NCBI RefSeq assembly: GCF_002156705.1
Contig: NZ_CP019893.1
Location: 1,302,001 to 1,366,000 of the forward strand
DNA: 64,000 nt
Reading direction: 5' to 3'
Origin: Natrarchaeobaculum aegyptiacum
GTDB lineage: Archaea > Halobacteriota > Halobacteria > Halobacteriales > Natrialbaceae
Shown: one piece after another, positions 6,797 to 15,849 of the stretch
Numbering within the stretch: the stretch's first letter is position 1
Layout of the letters: each line of letters begins with the position of its first letter
Notes under the pieces: generated by a model
What the model was told of the DNA's origin: nothing
The model's input: only the letters and a program-made list of their open reading frames with translations
Databases searched by the model: none
Position numbers and translations under genes: made by a program

Positions 6797-9283
6797 TCAC
6801 TGCCGGGCGCTCGAGACGAACTCCCGGAGGCCACCGTCAGCCTGATCGTAGCGTGCCCAGAGGAACAGCGCTGGCGGGAGCGCGACGACGGCCCCGACGA
6901 ACGAGTAGAACACGCTGAGCGCGATCAGGAGCCCGAAGTCCCCGAGGACGGGCGTAATCGCGAACGCGAGCGCGCCGGTTCCGAGCGAGGTCGTCAGCAT
7001 GCTGCCCGCGAGCGCGCCGCCGGTCCCCGACAGCGTCGTGGTGAGCGCGGTGAAGACGTCTGCATCTTCGCCGTACTCGTCCAGGAATCGGGCCGTCGCG
7101 TGGACGGAATAGGCGATTCCGACCCCGATGGAGATCGAGAGGATCGTCGCCGTCATCGCGTTCAGCGGCATCCCCAGTGCGCGCATCGTCCCCAGCAGGA
7201 ACGCGACGGCGATGGCAATCGGGAAGACGTTCACCACGCCGAGCAGGGGCTTGCCGTCGAGGATGGCATACGAGATGACGAGGAACACCGCCGAGAGGAC
7301 GATCGCGAGGACGAGGCCCTGGATCGCCGACTCGAAGATGATGTCCGAAACTGCATCGAAGATCACGACCATCCCAGTCGCCGTCGCCGTGTAGCGGAAC
7401 TCCTCTGCGAACTCCGCGCCATCGGCTGCGACTTCCTCCTGCGTCGCGCTGGCGTCGATCGAGTACTCGACCTGCACGCTGCGGCGATCCTCCGAGAGGT
7501 ACTGTTCTGCCTGTGGCCCCGCTGGCGAGGCGAACAGTTCGTCGTAGATCCGATCGAGGTTCCGGTCGGGGATCCCGCTGCCGCTACGGTCGTTGCGATC
7601 GACGAGTTCGCCGAACTCCGGATCTTCGGCCGCATAGGACTGGATCACCGTCACGATACTCTGGGCGTCGGCCGTCCCGCCCGGCCCGACCGCGAGGCTA
7701 TCGGTGGGCTCCTCGTCTGGCGCCACGAGCGCCTCGAGCGCGTGATCCTCCTCGAACGGCCCTTCGACGTATATCGTGATCGACTCGTCTTGATTCGCCT
7801 CGAAATTGTCCTCGAGCGTGTTGATCGTCGAGGTGACGGTGTACTCGCCGGGGGCGAACGGCTCGGGGATGTGCTCGACGTACCAGGCTTCCTCTTCGGG
7901 TGGGAGGAAGTCCTCCTGATCGAAGCTGGTGTCGACGCCGGCGCCGTAGAGCCCCATCCCGCCGCCGACGAGGAGGAGGGCGACGACGAAGACGACCGGC
8001 GCGCGCTGGCCGACGATGGCCGAGATCGAGAGGGCGCGACCGAGCGAGGAATCCTCGGAGGCGATCGGCGTCGAGTTGAACTCGGGGACGCCGTAGCGTT
8101 CGCGAAACTCGTCGACCTCGAGTTTCGCCGCGGGGAGGAAGAAGCCGAAGATGAGGAAGGTAAAGACGATGCCGACGCTCGAGACGATCCCCATGTTCCG
8201 GATCGGCTCGAGGTCGGAGACAACGTTCGCGCCGAAGCCGAAGACGGTCGTCACGGTGACGATGACGAACGCGGTCATGAGCTGCGTGCTCGCCGTCTGC
8301 ATCGCCGCGATCGGATTGTACCCCTGAACCGTCTCCTCGCGGTAGCGATTGATGATGTGGATCCCGAAGTCGACGCCGACCGCCAGCAACAGGACTGGAA
8401 CGGCGATCAGTTGCTGGTCGAACGGAATCCCAGAGAAGCCGAGGAAGCCGAACGTCCAGATGATCGTCAACAAGAGCGCGAACAGCCCCAGCGCGAGGTC
8501 GATCGGATCGCGGTAGGCAGCGATCAGGAACGCGAGCAACAGCACCATCACGATCGGCATCACGATCGCCAGCGAGTCGCCGATGATGTTCTCGAACTCC
8601 TCGTTGACGATCCCGGCACCGAACGCCCGGATGTCACTCGACTCACCGTCGGCGATGGTAGCGACGCTCGTCTGCAGTTCGGTGAGGTCGTCGTCGTCGA
8701 ACTCAGGTGGCACCTGGTGGGAGACGACCGTCATCGACGCCGACGCCGTCGCCTCGTTCGGGTTGAAGTCGTCGGAGACGATCGCCTGGAACTGCGGATC
8801 GTCGCTGACGGCCTGGATGGCCTGTCGAACCTCCGTCTCCGTCGCACCCTCGACAGCCCGTCGCTGTTCTGCGGCCGTCTCGGCCTCCGGGTCGATCGCC
8901 TGCGCGACGATCGTCGCCGGTCCGTTCGCCGACTCCATCCTGAGCTGTGGATCGTCTTCGACCGCCTCGAGCGTCCGGAGGACGGCGAGCAACTCCTCTC
9001 GTGTGAGGACGTCGCTGCCGGTGTGCAGCAGCTGGGTGCTCTCCTGATCGACGGTGAACGGTCCCTCGAACTCCTCGTTGATGGCATCCAGAGCCTCCTG
9101 TTCGGGCATGCCTTCCGTGAAGGCGTCGGTCGCGTCGGCCTCGGACGTGATCATCGTCATGCCGCCAGCGAACACGACCGTCAACAGGAGGAACGCGACG
9201 ACGATCGCTCGCGGTCGCGAGACGATCAACTCGCCGAGCCGGGCGGTCTCCCGTTCGATCCGGTCACCGAGTGACTGTGACAT
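6797..9283 (-). CDS. RND superfamily (MMPL-type) exporter
   Basis: An 828-residue integral membrane protein of the predicted RND exporter class. The architecture is duplicated: TM1 near residues 25-45, a large external loop, a five- to six-TM cluster (RDPIDLALGLFALLL, PVLLLAVGVDFGIHIINRYRE), a second TM near 410, a second loop and a second cluster (ATILSISIGVGIAYSVHATARF). The GVDFGIHIINRY and GVGIAYSVHATARF stretches are the paired TM4/TM10 proton-relay regions. The start codon at 9283 directly abuts the stop codon of the upstream S-layer-like gene, implying translational coupling. The substrate is unknown; lipid or hydrophobic drug export are possibilities from the family. Confidence 0.93.
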   Translation of the reverse strand: MSQSLGDRIERETARLGELIVSRPRAIVVAFLLLTVVFAGGMTMITSEADATDAFTEGMPEQEALDAINEEFEGPFTVDQESTQLLHTGSDVLTREELLAVLRTLEAVEDDPQLRMESANGPATIVAQAIDPEAETAAEQRRAVEGATETEVRQAIQAVSDDPQFQAIVSDDFNPNEATASASMTVVSHQVPPEFDDDDLTELQTSVATIADGESSDIRAFGAGIVNEEFENIIGDSLAIVMPIVMVLLLAFLIAAYRDPIDLALGLFALLLTIIWTFGFLGFSGIPFDQQLIAVPVLLLAVGVDFGIHIINRYREETVQGYNPIAAMQTASTQLMTAFVIVTVTTVFGFGANVVSDLEPIRNMGIVSSVGIVFTFLIFGFFLPAAKLEVDEFRERYGVPEFNSTPIASEDSSLGRALSISAIVGQRAPVVFVVALLLVGGGMGLYGAGVDTSFDQEDFLPPEEEAWYVEHIPEPFAPGEYTVTSTINTLEDNFEANQDESITIYVEGPFEEDHALEALVAPDEEPTDSLAVGPGGTADAQSIVTVIQSYAAEDPEFGELVDRNDRSGSGIPDRNLDRIYDELFASPAGPQAEQYLSEDRRSVQVEYSIDASATQEEVAADGAEFAEEFRYTATATGMVVIFDAVSDIIFESAIQGLVLAIVLSAVFLVISYAILDGKPLLGVVNVFPIAIAVAFLLGTMRALGMPLNAMTATILSISIGVGIAYSVHATARFLDEYGEDADVFTALTTTLSGTGGALAGSMLTTSLGTGALAFAITPVLGDFGLLIALSVFYSFVGAVVALPPALFLWARYDQADGGLREFVSSARQ

Positions 9284-10987
9284 CTATCGCCTCTGGTAGA
9301 CGTACGCGCCGGCTCCGAGACCGGACACCGTGAGGATGGCGATCAACCCGAGCGGGAGCCCGCCGCCGCCGTCGGTGACGTCGACCGCGACGCGGGTCGT
9401 CCCCGAAAGGTGGCTGTTCCCGCGCTCGTCGTCGTACCGGAAGTCGAAGGAGATCGGGTAGGTCTTCGCCGTCGCGCTGCCGGCCGCCTCGAGGTCGAAC
9501 GTCAATGTCACCGTCTCGCCGGGATCGAGTCTCTCGACGAAGGCCTCGTCGTCGTCGCTGTCGAGTGGGTCGCTGGCGAACAGCTTCGCCTCGACGTCCG
9601 TGACCGTCTGATCGAGGTTGTTCGTCACTTCGACGTCGACGAGCGTGGAGTCACCGGCGGCGATCTCGGTCGGCGTCACGTCCACGAGGAACTCGTCGCG
9701 CTGTTCGGCGACGCTGACCATCGCCGCTGCGTCCTCGAACAGGCGAGCCTCGAGGTCCTCGTTGCGGTACTGGACCGCGAGATCGATCTCGCGGTCGATC
9801 GCCTCGGCCTCGCCGCTCACGTCCACTGGGAGGCTGAACGAAGCGGATTCGCCGGCCTCGAGCGAGCCGACGGCGATCGCAGTCTCGATCGGGATGACGT
9901 TCTGTGACTCCTCGGTGTACCGGACGACGACGTTCTCGGCGTCGCTCGGGCCTTCGTTGGTCACGTATCCCTCGAGGTGGCCGTCCTCGCCGACGTGGAG
10001 AGTCGAGTGAACGTCGGTGATCGAGAAACGCTGTTCGGCACCCGGCATCACCCCGGCGGCGAGGCGCTCGTCGACGCGGTCGAGTCCGTCCTCGGTCTTG
10101 AACTGAACGGTCGCCTCGAGCGGGTAGTTGCGGACCGAGGTCCCGTCGGCGAAGGCCGCGTCGTAGCTCACGGTGGCGGTGTCGCCGGGCTCGAGTTCGT
10201 CGACTCGGGCCGCGCTCTGGAGGCTCTCGCCGAAGACGAGTCCCTCGTCGAACGACTCGAGGACGACGTTCAGGTCGGTGGCCGTCTCCTCGCCGATGTT
10301 CTCGAGTTCGACGTCGATCGTTCCCATATCGCCGACCTGGGCGTCGGTGTTGACGTCGACGATCTTGAAGCGGGCCTCGTCGTCGACGACGACGTCGAAC
10401 GACGTCGACCAGGTTCGGGTTCGGTCGTAGGTCACACCGCTGCCCGATTGCTGGTACGTGTAGGCGTAGGAGATGTCGGCGTCGATCGTGTACTCGCCGG
10501 CGTCGACGTCGTCGGGGACGCTGATCGCGATCGGTGCCTGACCCGGCTGGGCGTCGGTGACGGTTCCGATGGCTTGCTCTCCCGATTCGACCGTCAGGGG
10601 CGTCCCGCTCGCGTCGGCCTCGACCGTGACGTCGCGGGCGGCGGTCACGACGTCTCGAGATTCGGCGGTGCCGATGCTGAGGTCGCCGCCGTTGGAGATC
10701 ACGAGGGTGACTTCCTGGGTTTCACCCGGGTGAACGGTCGGGTTGGGGACGTGGAGGTCGAGGTCGGGCGAGCCGCGCAAGAGCGGACGGTCCTGTTGTT
10801 GCTGCTCAGCGGCAGCCATCTGCCCCTCTAACCCGGCTAACTGTTCGCGAAGCTGGGTGTTCTCCTCACGTAGCTCCTCGAGTTCCTCTTCCGTCTCTCC
10901 GTTTTCGCCGGCGGCAACACCCACCGTCGCAAGGCTCGTGACGAGCAACAGTGCGACCACGAGCGCGCGGACCGAGCGCCCGGTCAT
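9284..10987 (-). CDS. COG1361-type S-layer-like surface protein, exporter partner
   Basis: A ~567-residue secreted, membrane-anchored protein. An N-terminal signal segment (MTGRSVRALVVALLLVTSLA) is followed by a coiled coil (EEELEELREENTQLREQL, about residues 35-60). Several CARDB/NEW3-like beta-sandwich repeats follow, each with PGE/PGDTATV-type turns, and one C-terminal helix ends in VYQRR. The ATG at 10987 is chosen because the signal peptide begins there; an in-frame ATG at 11056 would precede it by 23 residues. Proteins of this type are regularly encoded next to haloarchaeal RND exporters, and the abutting stop/start supports a functional pair outside the cell. An adaptor role is inferred. 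Confidence 0.85.
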   Translation of the reverse strand: MTGRSVRALVVALLLVTSLATVGVAAGENGETEEELEELREENTQLREQLAGLEGQMAAAEQQQQDRPLLRGSPDLDLHVPNPTVHPGETQEVTLVISNGGDLSIGTAESRDVVTAARDVTVEADASGTPLTVESGEQAIGTVTDAQPGQAPIAISVPDDVDAGEYTIDADISYAYTYQQSGSGVTYDRTRTWSTSFDVVVDDEARFKIVDVNTDAQVGDMGTIDVELENIGEETATDLNVVLESFDEGLVFGESLQSAARVDELEPGDTATVSYDAAFADGTSVRNYPLEATVQFKTEDGLDRVDERLAAGVMPGAEQRFSITDVHSTLHVGEDGHLEGYVTNEGPSDAENVVVRYTEESQNVIPIETAIAVGSLEAGESASFSLPVDVSGEAEAIDREIDLAVQYRNEDLEARLFEDAAAMVSVAEQRDEFLVDVTPTEIAAGDSTLVDVEVTNNLDQTVTDVEAKLFASDPLDSDDDEAFVERLDPGETVTLTFDLEAAGSATAKTYPISFDFRYDDERGNSHLSGTTRVAVDVTDGGGGLPLGLIAILTVSGLGAGAYVYQRR

Positions 10988-11138
10988 TCGACCGCCCCCG
11001 ACGAACTCACCGAGAACGTCGACGACACCGCCTCGAGCGAGGTCGCTGTTCGGCACCGACGGTCGCTGGAGGGCGCATTCGACATTTCACCGACAGGAAT
11101 AGTCCGTTCAGCTTCCATATCAACACTCCGTACCTGCG

Positions 11139-11157
11139 AATCAAAAACGTTTTGATT
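11139..11157. promoter_or_regulatory. Palindromic candidate operator of the TetR/RND locus
   Basis: AATCAAAA-ACG-TTTTGATT is a perfect 8+3+8 inverted repeat in the ~300-bp divergent region between the S-layer-like/RND operon (start 10987) and the TetR gene (start 11288). It is the most symmetric feature of that AT-rich stretch. It is a natural binding site for the adjacent dimeric TetR protein, acting on one or both promoters. Nothing else clear was seen in 10988-11287. Confidence 0.6.
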
Positions 11158-11287
11158 TCTGAGTTTGTGTATTCATCATGGATCAGCCAACCCGGTGGGG
11201 AGTGGTGGGACAACTGTCACGGCGCGTCCGGAATAGCCACGAACCAAACCGTACATACACACAGCTACCGTTCACGACGATAGCCAA

Positions 11288-11914
11288 ATGAGAGGGTTCA
11301 GCGACGACGAGCGCGAGCGGATCACCGAGGCCCTCGTCGAGGCCGGCCAGCGGCAGTTCGCGCAATTCGGACTCGAGCGCACGCGCATCAAGGATATCAC
11401 CGACGAGGTCGACATCGGGACGAGCACGTTCTACCAGTTTTTCGACTCGAAAGAGGAACTCTACGTGGAGGTACTCCTCCGGGAGCACAGAGCGTTTCAC
11501 ACGGCAGCCGAGGAGGCAGTCGAGGACGTCGACGAGCCGCGCGAACAGGCTCGAGCGGTGCTCCAGACGATGTTCGAGGAAGTCGAGAGCAACCCGCTCA
11601 TCTACCGGCTCATCGTCGAGGGCGAGTTACGATCGCTCCAGTCACGCCTTTCGGATGCAGAACGAGCGGAGATCGTCGATTCGATACGCGGCCGACGATT
11701 GAGCACGCTCGAGGAGTGGGTCGACGATCCGGCGTTCAGGATCGACGATCGGGAGATGGTCGACGCGCTATTGCGGAAACTCGTGTTTGTCAGCCGGGCG
11801 AAAAACATCCCCGTGGCCGCGAACACGGGGCCGGAGTACGAGGAGACCCGCGACGTCCTCATCGACGTCGTCGTCAACGGCCTGTTTTCGGAGCCTCGAG
11901 ACGGCGACCGGTGA
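11288..11914 (+). CDS. TetR/AcrR family transcriptional regulator
   Basis: A 208-residue DNA-binding repressor-type protein. The N-terminal helix-turn-helix (about residues 8-55) is canonical: ITEALVEAGQRQFAQFGLERT, then IKDITDEVDIGTSTFYQFFDSKEEL, matching the TetR recognition helix pattern. The C-terminal ligand/dimer domain (about 60-200) is all-helical and diverse. It is divergently transcribed from the S-layer-like/RND exporter pair, and a 19-bp palindrome lies between them, so it probably represses the exporter and perhaps itself until a hydrophobic ligand binds. The start ATG at 11288 gives the usual short pre-HTH arm. Confidence 0.93.
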   Translation: MRGFSDDERERITEALVEAGQRQFAQFGLERTRIKDITDEVDIGTSTFYQFFDSKEELYVEVLLREHRAFHTAAEEAVEDVDEPREQARAVLQTMFEEVESNPLIYRLIVEGELRSLQSRLSDAERAEIVDSIRGRRLSTLEEWVDDPAFRIDDREMVDALLRKLVFVSRAKNIPVAANTGPEYEETRDVLIDVVVNGLFSEPRDGDR

Positions 11915-12160
11915 CGAAGTTGTGGTCGTATTCGGACGGTGCTCCCAGAGCGAAACGAGATACCAGCCGAACCATCGAAACGGCCACCGATGGTATCACC
12001 CGGCTCGACTGCGACTAACCGTTCGACTTTTTGGCTCGGGTGTCCCGGTTACAACGAGTTTTGCGAAATCAGGCCTCACTGTTCCAGACGTCGACCCTGC
12101 CACATATCACCGGGCCAGTCGACGGTCGTCTACGTGAGGAACACATAAGTACGGGCGCAG

Positions 12161-12186
12161 AACATTAATAAATAAACATTTTTATT
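12161..12186 (+). promoter_or_regulatory. AT-rich promoter upstream of cupin gene
   Basis: The stretch aacattaataaataaac followed by atttttatt ends 24 nt before the ATG at 12210, a TATA position fitting a leaderless transcript. AATAAA-CATT-TTTATT (12171-12186) is a 6+4+6 inverted repeat overlapping the TATA region and could also be an operator. The rest of 11915-12160 has no recognisable feature. Confidence 0.5.
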
Positions 12187-12209
12187 GTGGACGGGCGGGA
12201 CGTTCCACT

Positions 12210-12602
12210 ATGCCGCGAGACTACGACCCATCCGAAATTCCATCCGTATACAACTTACAGGACATCGCACCGTACCGTGATGAACCGGGGTTCGAACAGG
12301 TGCTCTTTCGTGGGATCGACCAGATGGTCGGGTTTTCCAAGATCAGTCCCGAGAAGCCCGACAGTGAGCCACATACTCATCCATACGAGCAACTGAATAT
12401 GCTCGTCGAGGGTCGCCTCGACTTCCTCGTTAACGGCGAGCGAGTCGAGCTCGAGCCCTACGATACACTGGTGATTCCGCCGGAAGTACCCCACACCTCA
12501 CGAGCAGTTGAGGGAGAAACCGCGACGTTGGTAGCGTTCTGGCCGCTTCGAGAGGACCGACTCGAGGCGACGACCTATCAAGCGGAGTTCCCTGCGTTGT
12601 AG
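12210..12602 (+). CDS. Single-domain cupin protein
   Basis: A 130-residue small beta-barrel protein of the cupin_2 type. Metal-binding motif 1 appears as HTHPYEQLNMLVEG (two His and a Gln, about residues 56-70) and motif 2 as LVIPPEVPHTSRAV (about 90-105, with the second His). It probably binds a divalent metal and could be a sugar/acid isomerase, a dioxygenase-like enzyme or a small-molecule sensor; the sequence does not decide. It is monocistronic, with its own promoter at 12161-12186. A second, unrelated small cupin lies at 48501. Confidence 0.85.
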   Translation: MPRDYDPSEIPSVYNLQDIAPYRDEPGFEQVLFRGIDQMVGFSKISPEKPDSEPHTHPYEQLNMLVEGRLDFLVNGERVELEPYDTLVIPPEVPHTSRAVEGETATLVAFWPLREDRLEATTYQAEFPAL

Positions 12603-12807
12603 CGGCCCAGGCGGCCGACTCGAAGCGGTTGTGTTCGGCTGCATCAAGGACGAGCGGCGGCAGCCGTGAGCGAGTAGGGATGATGTCAGTATGAGGCTGT
12701 TCGACACTCGGCGCGAGCATGTTCTGTCCACGAGGTGCTTCGCACACCCAGTAACCACGCTGACACGGTGTACAATCTCACCTTCAATAGTGAAACTATA
12801 CTTTGGC

Positions 12808-12834
12808 AACTAGATTTGTACTAGCACAATCTAG
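12808..12834. promoter_or_regulatory. CTAG-rich inverted repeat upstream of the aceA region
   Basis: CTAGATT (12810-12816) and AATCTAG (12828-12834) are perfect inverted 7-mers around an 11-nt spacer that holds a third CTAG. CTAG is usually scarce in haloarchaeal DNA. The AT-rich flank (tttat at 12841-12845) looks like a promoter reading rightward. The left part, AACTAGATTTGTACTAGC (12808-12825), closely matches a motif in the thiC promoter at 25134-25150. Nothing else clear is seen in 12603-12807. Confidence 0.45.
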
Positions 12835-12940
12835 GATTAGTTTTATCAGTGACGAATTCTTCCCCAGGACCGTGGTGAACGATGATGAAAGAATGCAGTC
12901 CGTGTCGGCGGTTCGTCGTGAACTCACCACCAGCATACAC

Positions 12941-13228
12941 ATGACTCGCTCCAACAAGACGACAGAGGTCAACGGTTCACAACCGATCGAACAGGATTCA
13001 CCGGACGCCTCACTTTCGGCGCGCGGTGGAACAGACGGGGTCGAAGATGCAGGTGCACCACTCACCCCGATGAGCCTGTCCGGTGACACGGTCACTGGGC
13101 CCCGTATCACCGAAACCCCAGCGACAAACCAGTCCCGGGATCGGACGCTAGAAGCCGAGCAAGAGGCACCGCTCGTTCCTGATCTTCGACCGCTCGAACG
13201 AGATCGGCGGTCACAGCCGATGGACTAA
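12941..13228 (+). CDS. Possible small protein upstream of aceA
   Basis: A 95-codon open frame beginning MTRSNKTTEVNGSQPIEQ, rich in Thr, Asp, Glu and Pro, without hydrophobic segments or known motifs. Support is weak. It lies downstream of a promoter-like AT-rich stretch at 12790-12850 and ends 12 nt before aceA. Its codon third positions are less GC-biased than those of neighbours, which speaks against a well-established gene. A 20-codon frame at 12882-12944 (MMKECSPCRRFVVNSPPAYT) ends by overlapping its ATG. The stretch could equally be a long untranslated leader of aceA. Confidence 0.22.
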   Translation: MTRSNKTTEVNGSQPIEQDSPDASLSARGGTDGVEDAGAPLTPMSLSGDTVTGPRITETPATNQSRDRTLEAEQEAPLVPDLRPLERDRRSQPMD

Positions 13229-13240
13229 TTTCACAGCACA

Positions 13241-14278
13241 ATGTATCCGTCAAAACTCGACGACGACGTTTTCACTCGAAGTATCGACAATCCAGCTGGC
13301 AGACAGTTTCGCGAACTGCTCGAGGAGCAATCGTACACGTTCGCACCCGGAATCTATCACGCACTCGACGCCCGCCTTGCGGAAATGGCCGGTCTCGACG
13401 CCGCGTACATGAGCGGGTATTCGACCGTTCTCGGTCAGTTCGGATTCCCTGACCTCGAGATGGTGACGATGACCGAAATGGTCGAGAACGCCAAGCGGAT
13501 GGTCGAGGCGACGAACCTTCCCGTGATCGCCGACTGCGACACCGGTTACGGCGGAATTCACAACGTCCGCCGCGCCGTTCGCGAGTACGAGAAGGTCGGC
13601 GTCGCTGCCGTCCACATCGAAGACCAGACTTCGCCGAAGCGCTGCGGTCACATCGCCGGAAAACAGATCGTCAGCCGCGAAGAGGCCCGATCGCGTTTCG
13701 AAGCCGCAGTCGACGCGAAACAGTGTGAGGACACGGTCATCATTGCGCGAACCGACGCGTACGGGTCGGCTAACGGCGACTGGGAGGAACACCTCGAGCG
13801 AGGCCGCATCTACGCCGACGCCGGTGTCGACCTCGTCTGGCCGGAGATGCCCGATCCCTCCCGCGAGGACGCGATCAACTACGCAGAGACGATCCACGAG
13901 ACCCATCCCGACCTCGACCTCGCGTTCAACTACTCCTCGTCGTTCGCCTGGAGCGAGGAGGACGAACCGCTGACGTTCGAGGAACTGGGTGACCTCGGGT
14001 ATAGTTACATCTTCATCACCCTCTACGGGCTGCACTCCGGTGCCCACGCCGTCTACGAGGACCTCGTGAACATCGCCGAGAACGACGAACAGGCGCAATT
14101 CGACCTCGAGGACCGGTATCTCGGTCACGAGACCGAGAGTCACCACGAGCTGTCGTTCGTTCCCCGGTATCAGGAGATCGAAGCCGAGTTCGATCCCGAA
14201 GCCCGCGAGCGAATGTCTGAATCCGCAGGGTACACCGAAGAAGAGTCGGATCCCCTGACGTCGGAGACCGACGACTGA
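13241..14278 (+). CDS. aceA: Isocitrate lyase (haloarchaeal AceA)
   Basis: Cleaves isocitrate to glyoxylate and succinate, the first committed step of the glyoxylate bypass, letting cells grow on acetyl-CoA-yielding substrates. The 345-residue protein is of the short ICL/PEP-mutase superfamily form. Visible are the metal-binding region ADCDTGYGG (about residues 98-106), the catalytic-loop motif [11 protein letters not shown] (about 130-140; KRCGH replaces the bacterial KKCGH) and [10 protein letters not shown]. The C-terminus is acidic. aceB follows after 13 nt on the same strand, so the pair is an operon. The upstream CTAG-rich element and the AT-rich stretch at 12790-12850 are the likely control region. 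Confidence 0.93.
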   Translation: MYPSKLDDDVFTRSIDNPAGRQFRELLEEQSYTFAPGIYHALDARLAEMAGLDAAYMSGYSTVLGQFGFPDLEMVTMTEMVENAKRMVEATNLPVIADCDTGYGGIHNVRRAVREYEKVGVAAVHIEDQTSPKRCGHIAGKQIVSREEARSRFEAAVDAKQCEDTVIIARTDAYGSANGDWEEHLERGRIYADAGVDLVWPEMPDPSREDAINYAETIHETHPDLDLAFNYSSSFAWSEEDEPLTFEELGDLGYSYIFITLYGLHSGAHAVYEDLVNIAENDEQAQFDLEDRYLGHETESHHELSFVPRYQEIEAEFDPEARERMSESAGYTEEESDPLTSETDD

Positions 14279-14291
14279 CTCCAGCGAGACC

Positions 14292-15596
14292 ATGAGCTAC
14301 TCACAACACTACGAACGATCGTTCGTCCGGACGTTCTTTACGTCCCCGACGGCCGTGGAGGGGAAAGACGATTCCGCGGCGATGTTGCGGCGTGCGGCCC
14401 AGCTTCGTGGCATGGAGGCCCCCGACGTGTGGGTGCCGGACAACGAGGACGCGACTGCACCGTCGATGCGTGACGAGGGTGCCGAGAACATCATCGACGT
14501 CGTCTCCGAGCACGGAGCGGACGTCCCCGGCGAAATCCACCCTCGCGTCGTCTGGCACCGGGATAGCCCAGAAACGAGATTCCAGGGCTTTCAGCACATG
14601 CTCGAGATCGCCGATCCCGACCGGGGGGCCCTCGAGCACCTCGACGGGTTCGTTATCCCCGAAGTCGGTGATATCGACGACTGGAAAAAGGCCGACGAGT
14701 TCCTGACGATCGTCGAGCGCGAACACGGACTCGAGGAACGCCGACTTTCGATGTCGGTCATCGTCGAGAGCGGACAGGCCGAGCTGGCACTTGCCGACCT
14801 CCGCGATGAGATTGGCAAACCGACGAACAACCTCGAGCGGCTCTTCCTCCTCGTCGACGGGGAAGTCGACTACACGAAAGACATGCGCGCGATCACGTCG
14901 ACAGGCGGGTTACCGCCGTGGCCAGAGCTTCGCCACAACACCTCTCGAGCAGCGAGTGCCAACGGACTCATCGCAGTCGACGGTCCGTACGACGACATCC
15001 GGGACGTCGACGGCTATCACGAGCGTATGACCGACAACCGGATGAAAGGAATGCTCGGTATCTGGTCGCTAACACCCGGTCAGGTGATCGAAGCGAACGA
15101 GTCACCGCTTCCACCGGCGACCGGCCAGTGGCTGCTCGATGTCGGTGACCGCAACGTCGAACTCGTCGACACTGGCGGGCGGTATGCCTGCGAGGGCGAC
15201 GATCTGGAACTCACGACGATCGGCGAAGGGACGTACGAGGTCGATACCGGTGACGGCGTGCGAAAACTCGACGCCGACGAACTTCACGACACGCTCGTGG
15301 AACTGACCGAATACGTTCCGAGCCTGAGCGACATCGTCGATTCGATGGAACAGTTCGAAGCGGCCAAGGAAGCTGGCGAGGGTGCAATCGCGATGGAACG
15401 GTCGGCGACCCTCGAGATAGGAGACGTCACGGTTTCCATCACCAGCGACCGCATGTGGGACGAAGCGACCTATCAGGCCGCAAAGACACCCATTGACCTG
15501 TTTCAGGACGTTTACGAACACCGTCCCGACCAGCGAGAGACCCTTCAAGAAAGGTACGGCGAATCGGTCGTCGAGCGGGCAATGAACGTTGGATAG
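14292..15596 (+). CDS. aceB: Malate synthase (haloarchaeal type, AceB)
   Basis: Condenses glyoxylate with acetyl-CoA to malate, completing the glyoxylate bypass with AceA. The 434-residue protein is the haloarchaeal form, smaller than bacterial malate synthases A and G and built on a CitE/HpcH-like TIM barrel. Its N-terminus SQHYERSFVRTFFTSPTAVE, the VPDNEDATAPSMRDEG segment and GEIHPRVVWHR are, from memory, characteristic of the characterised Haloferax enzyme. The ATG at 14292 lies 13 nt after aceA. No other gene follows closely; 15597-15849 is intergenic between convergent genes and shows nothing clear. Confidence 0.92.
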   Translation: MSYSQHYERSFVRTFFTSPTAVEGKDDSAAMLRRAAQLRGMEAPDVWVPDNEDATAPSMRDEGAENIIDVVSEHGADVPGEIHPRVVWHRDSPETRFQGFQHMLEIADPDRGALEHLDGFVIPEVGDIDDWKKADEFLTIVEREHGLEERRLSMSVIVESGQAELALADLRDEIGKPTNNLERLFLLVDGEVDYTKDMRAITSTGGLPPWPELRHNTSRAASANGLIAVDGPYDDIRDVDGYHERMTDNRMKGMLGIWSLTPGQVIEANESPLPPATGQWLLDVGDRNVELVDTGGRYACEGDDLELTTIGEGTYEVDTGDGVRKLDADELHDTLVELTEYVPSLSDIVDSMEQFEAAKEAGEGAIAMERSATLEIGDVTVSITSDRMWDEATYQAAKTPIDLFQDVYEHRPDQRETLQERYGESVVERAMNVG

Positions 15597-15849
15597 CTGT
15601 GCCGAGGTGGCGGCGAGCTGACATCCCACACGCTCCCTACCGGCAACCGATAGCGTAACTCATCTCCGAACCGGTGACCGATCGGCCCAGAGTGGGTCCG
15701 AACCGGTTATCGTATTCTGGCTGCGTGATCGGGTCACCAGTATCCGGCAGAGTTCATCCTCGACGGGAAACGCCCGACAGGGCACGGTTCTCGACCAGCA
15801 GATCCGTCGAACAGACAGCTACAGGATCGGAACTGGCATCGACGAGTAG

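Noticed and set aside
5612-9274. 1220-codon open frame on the plus strand opposite mfnA and the RND exporter
   Set aside because: Antisense shadow of genuine genes; the product is extremely Arg/Asp-rich and motif-free. Strong GC3 bias produces such long frames.
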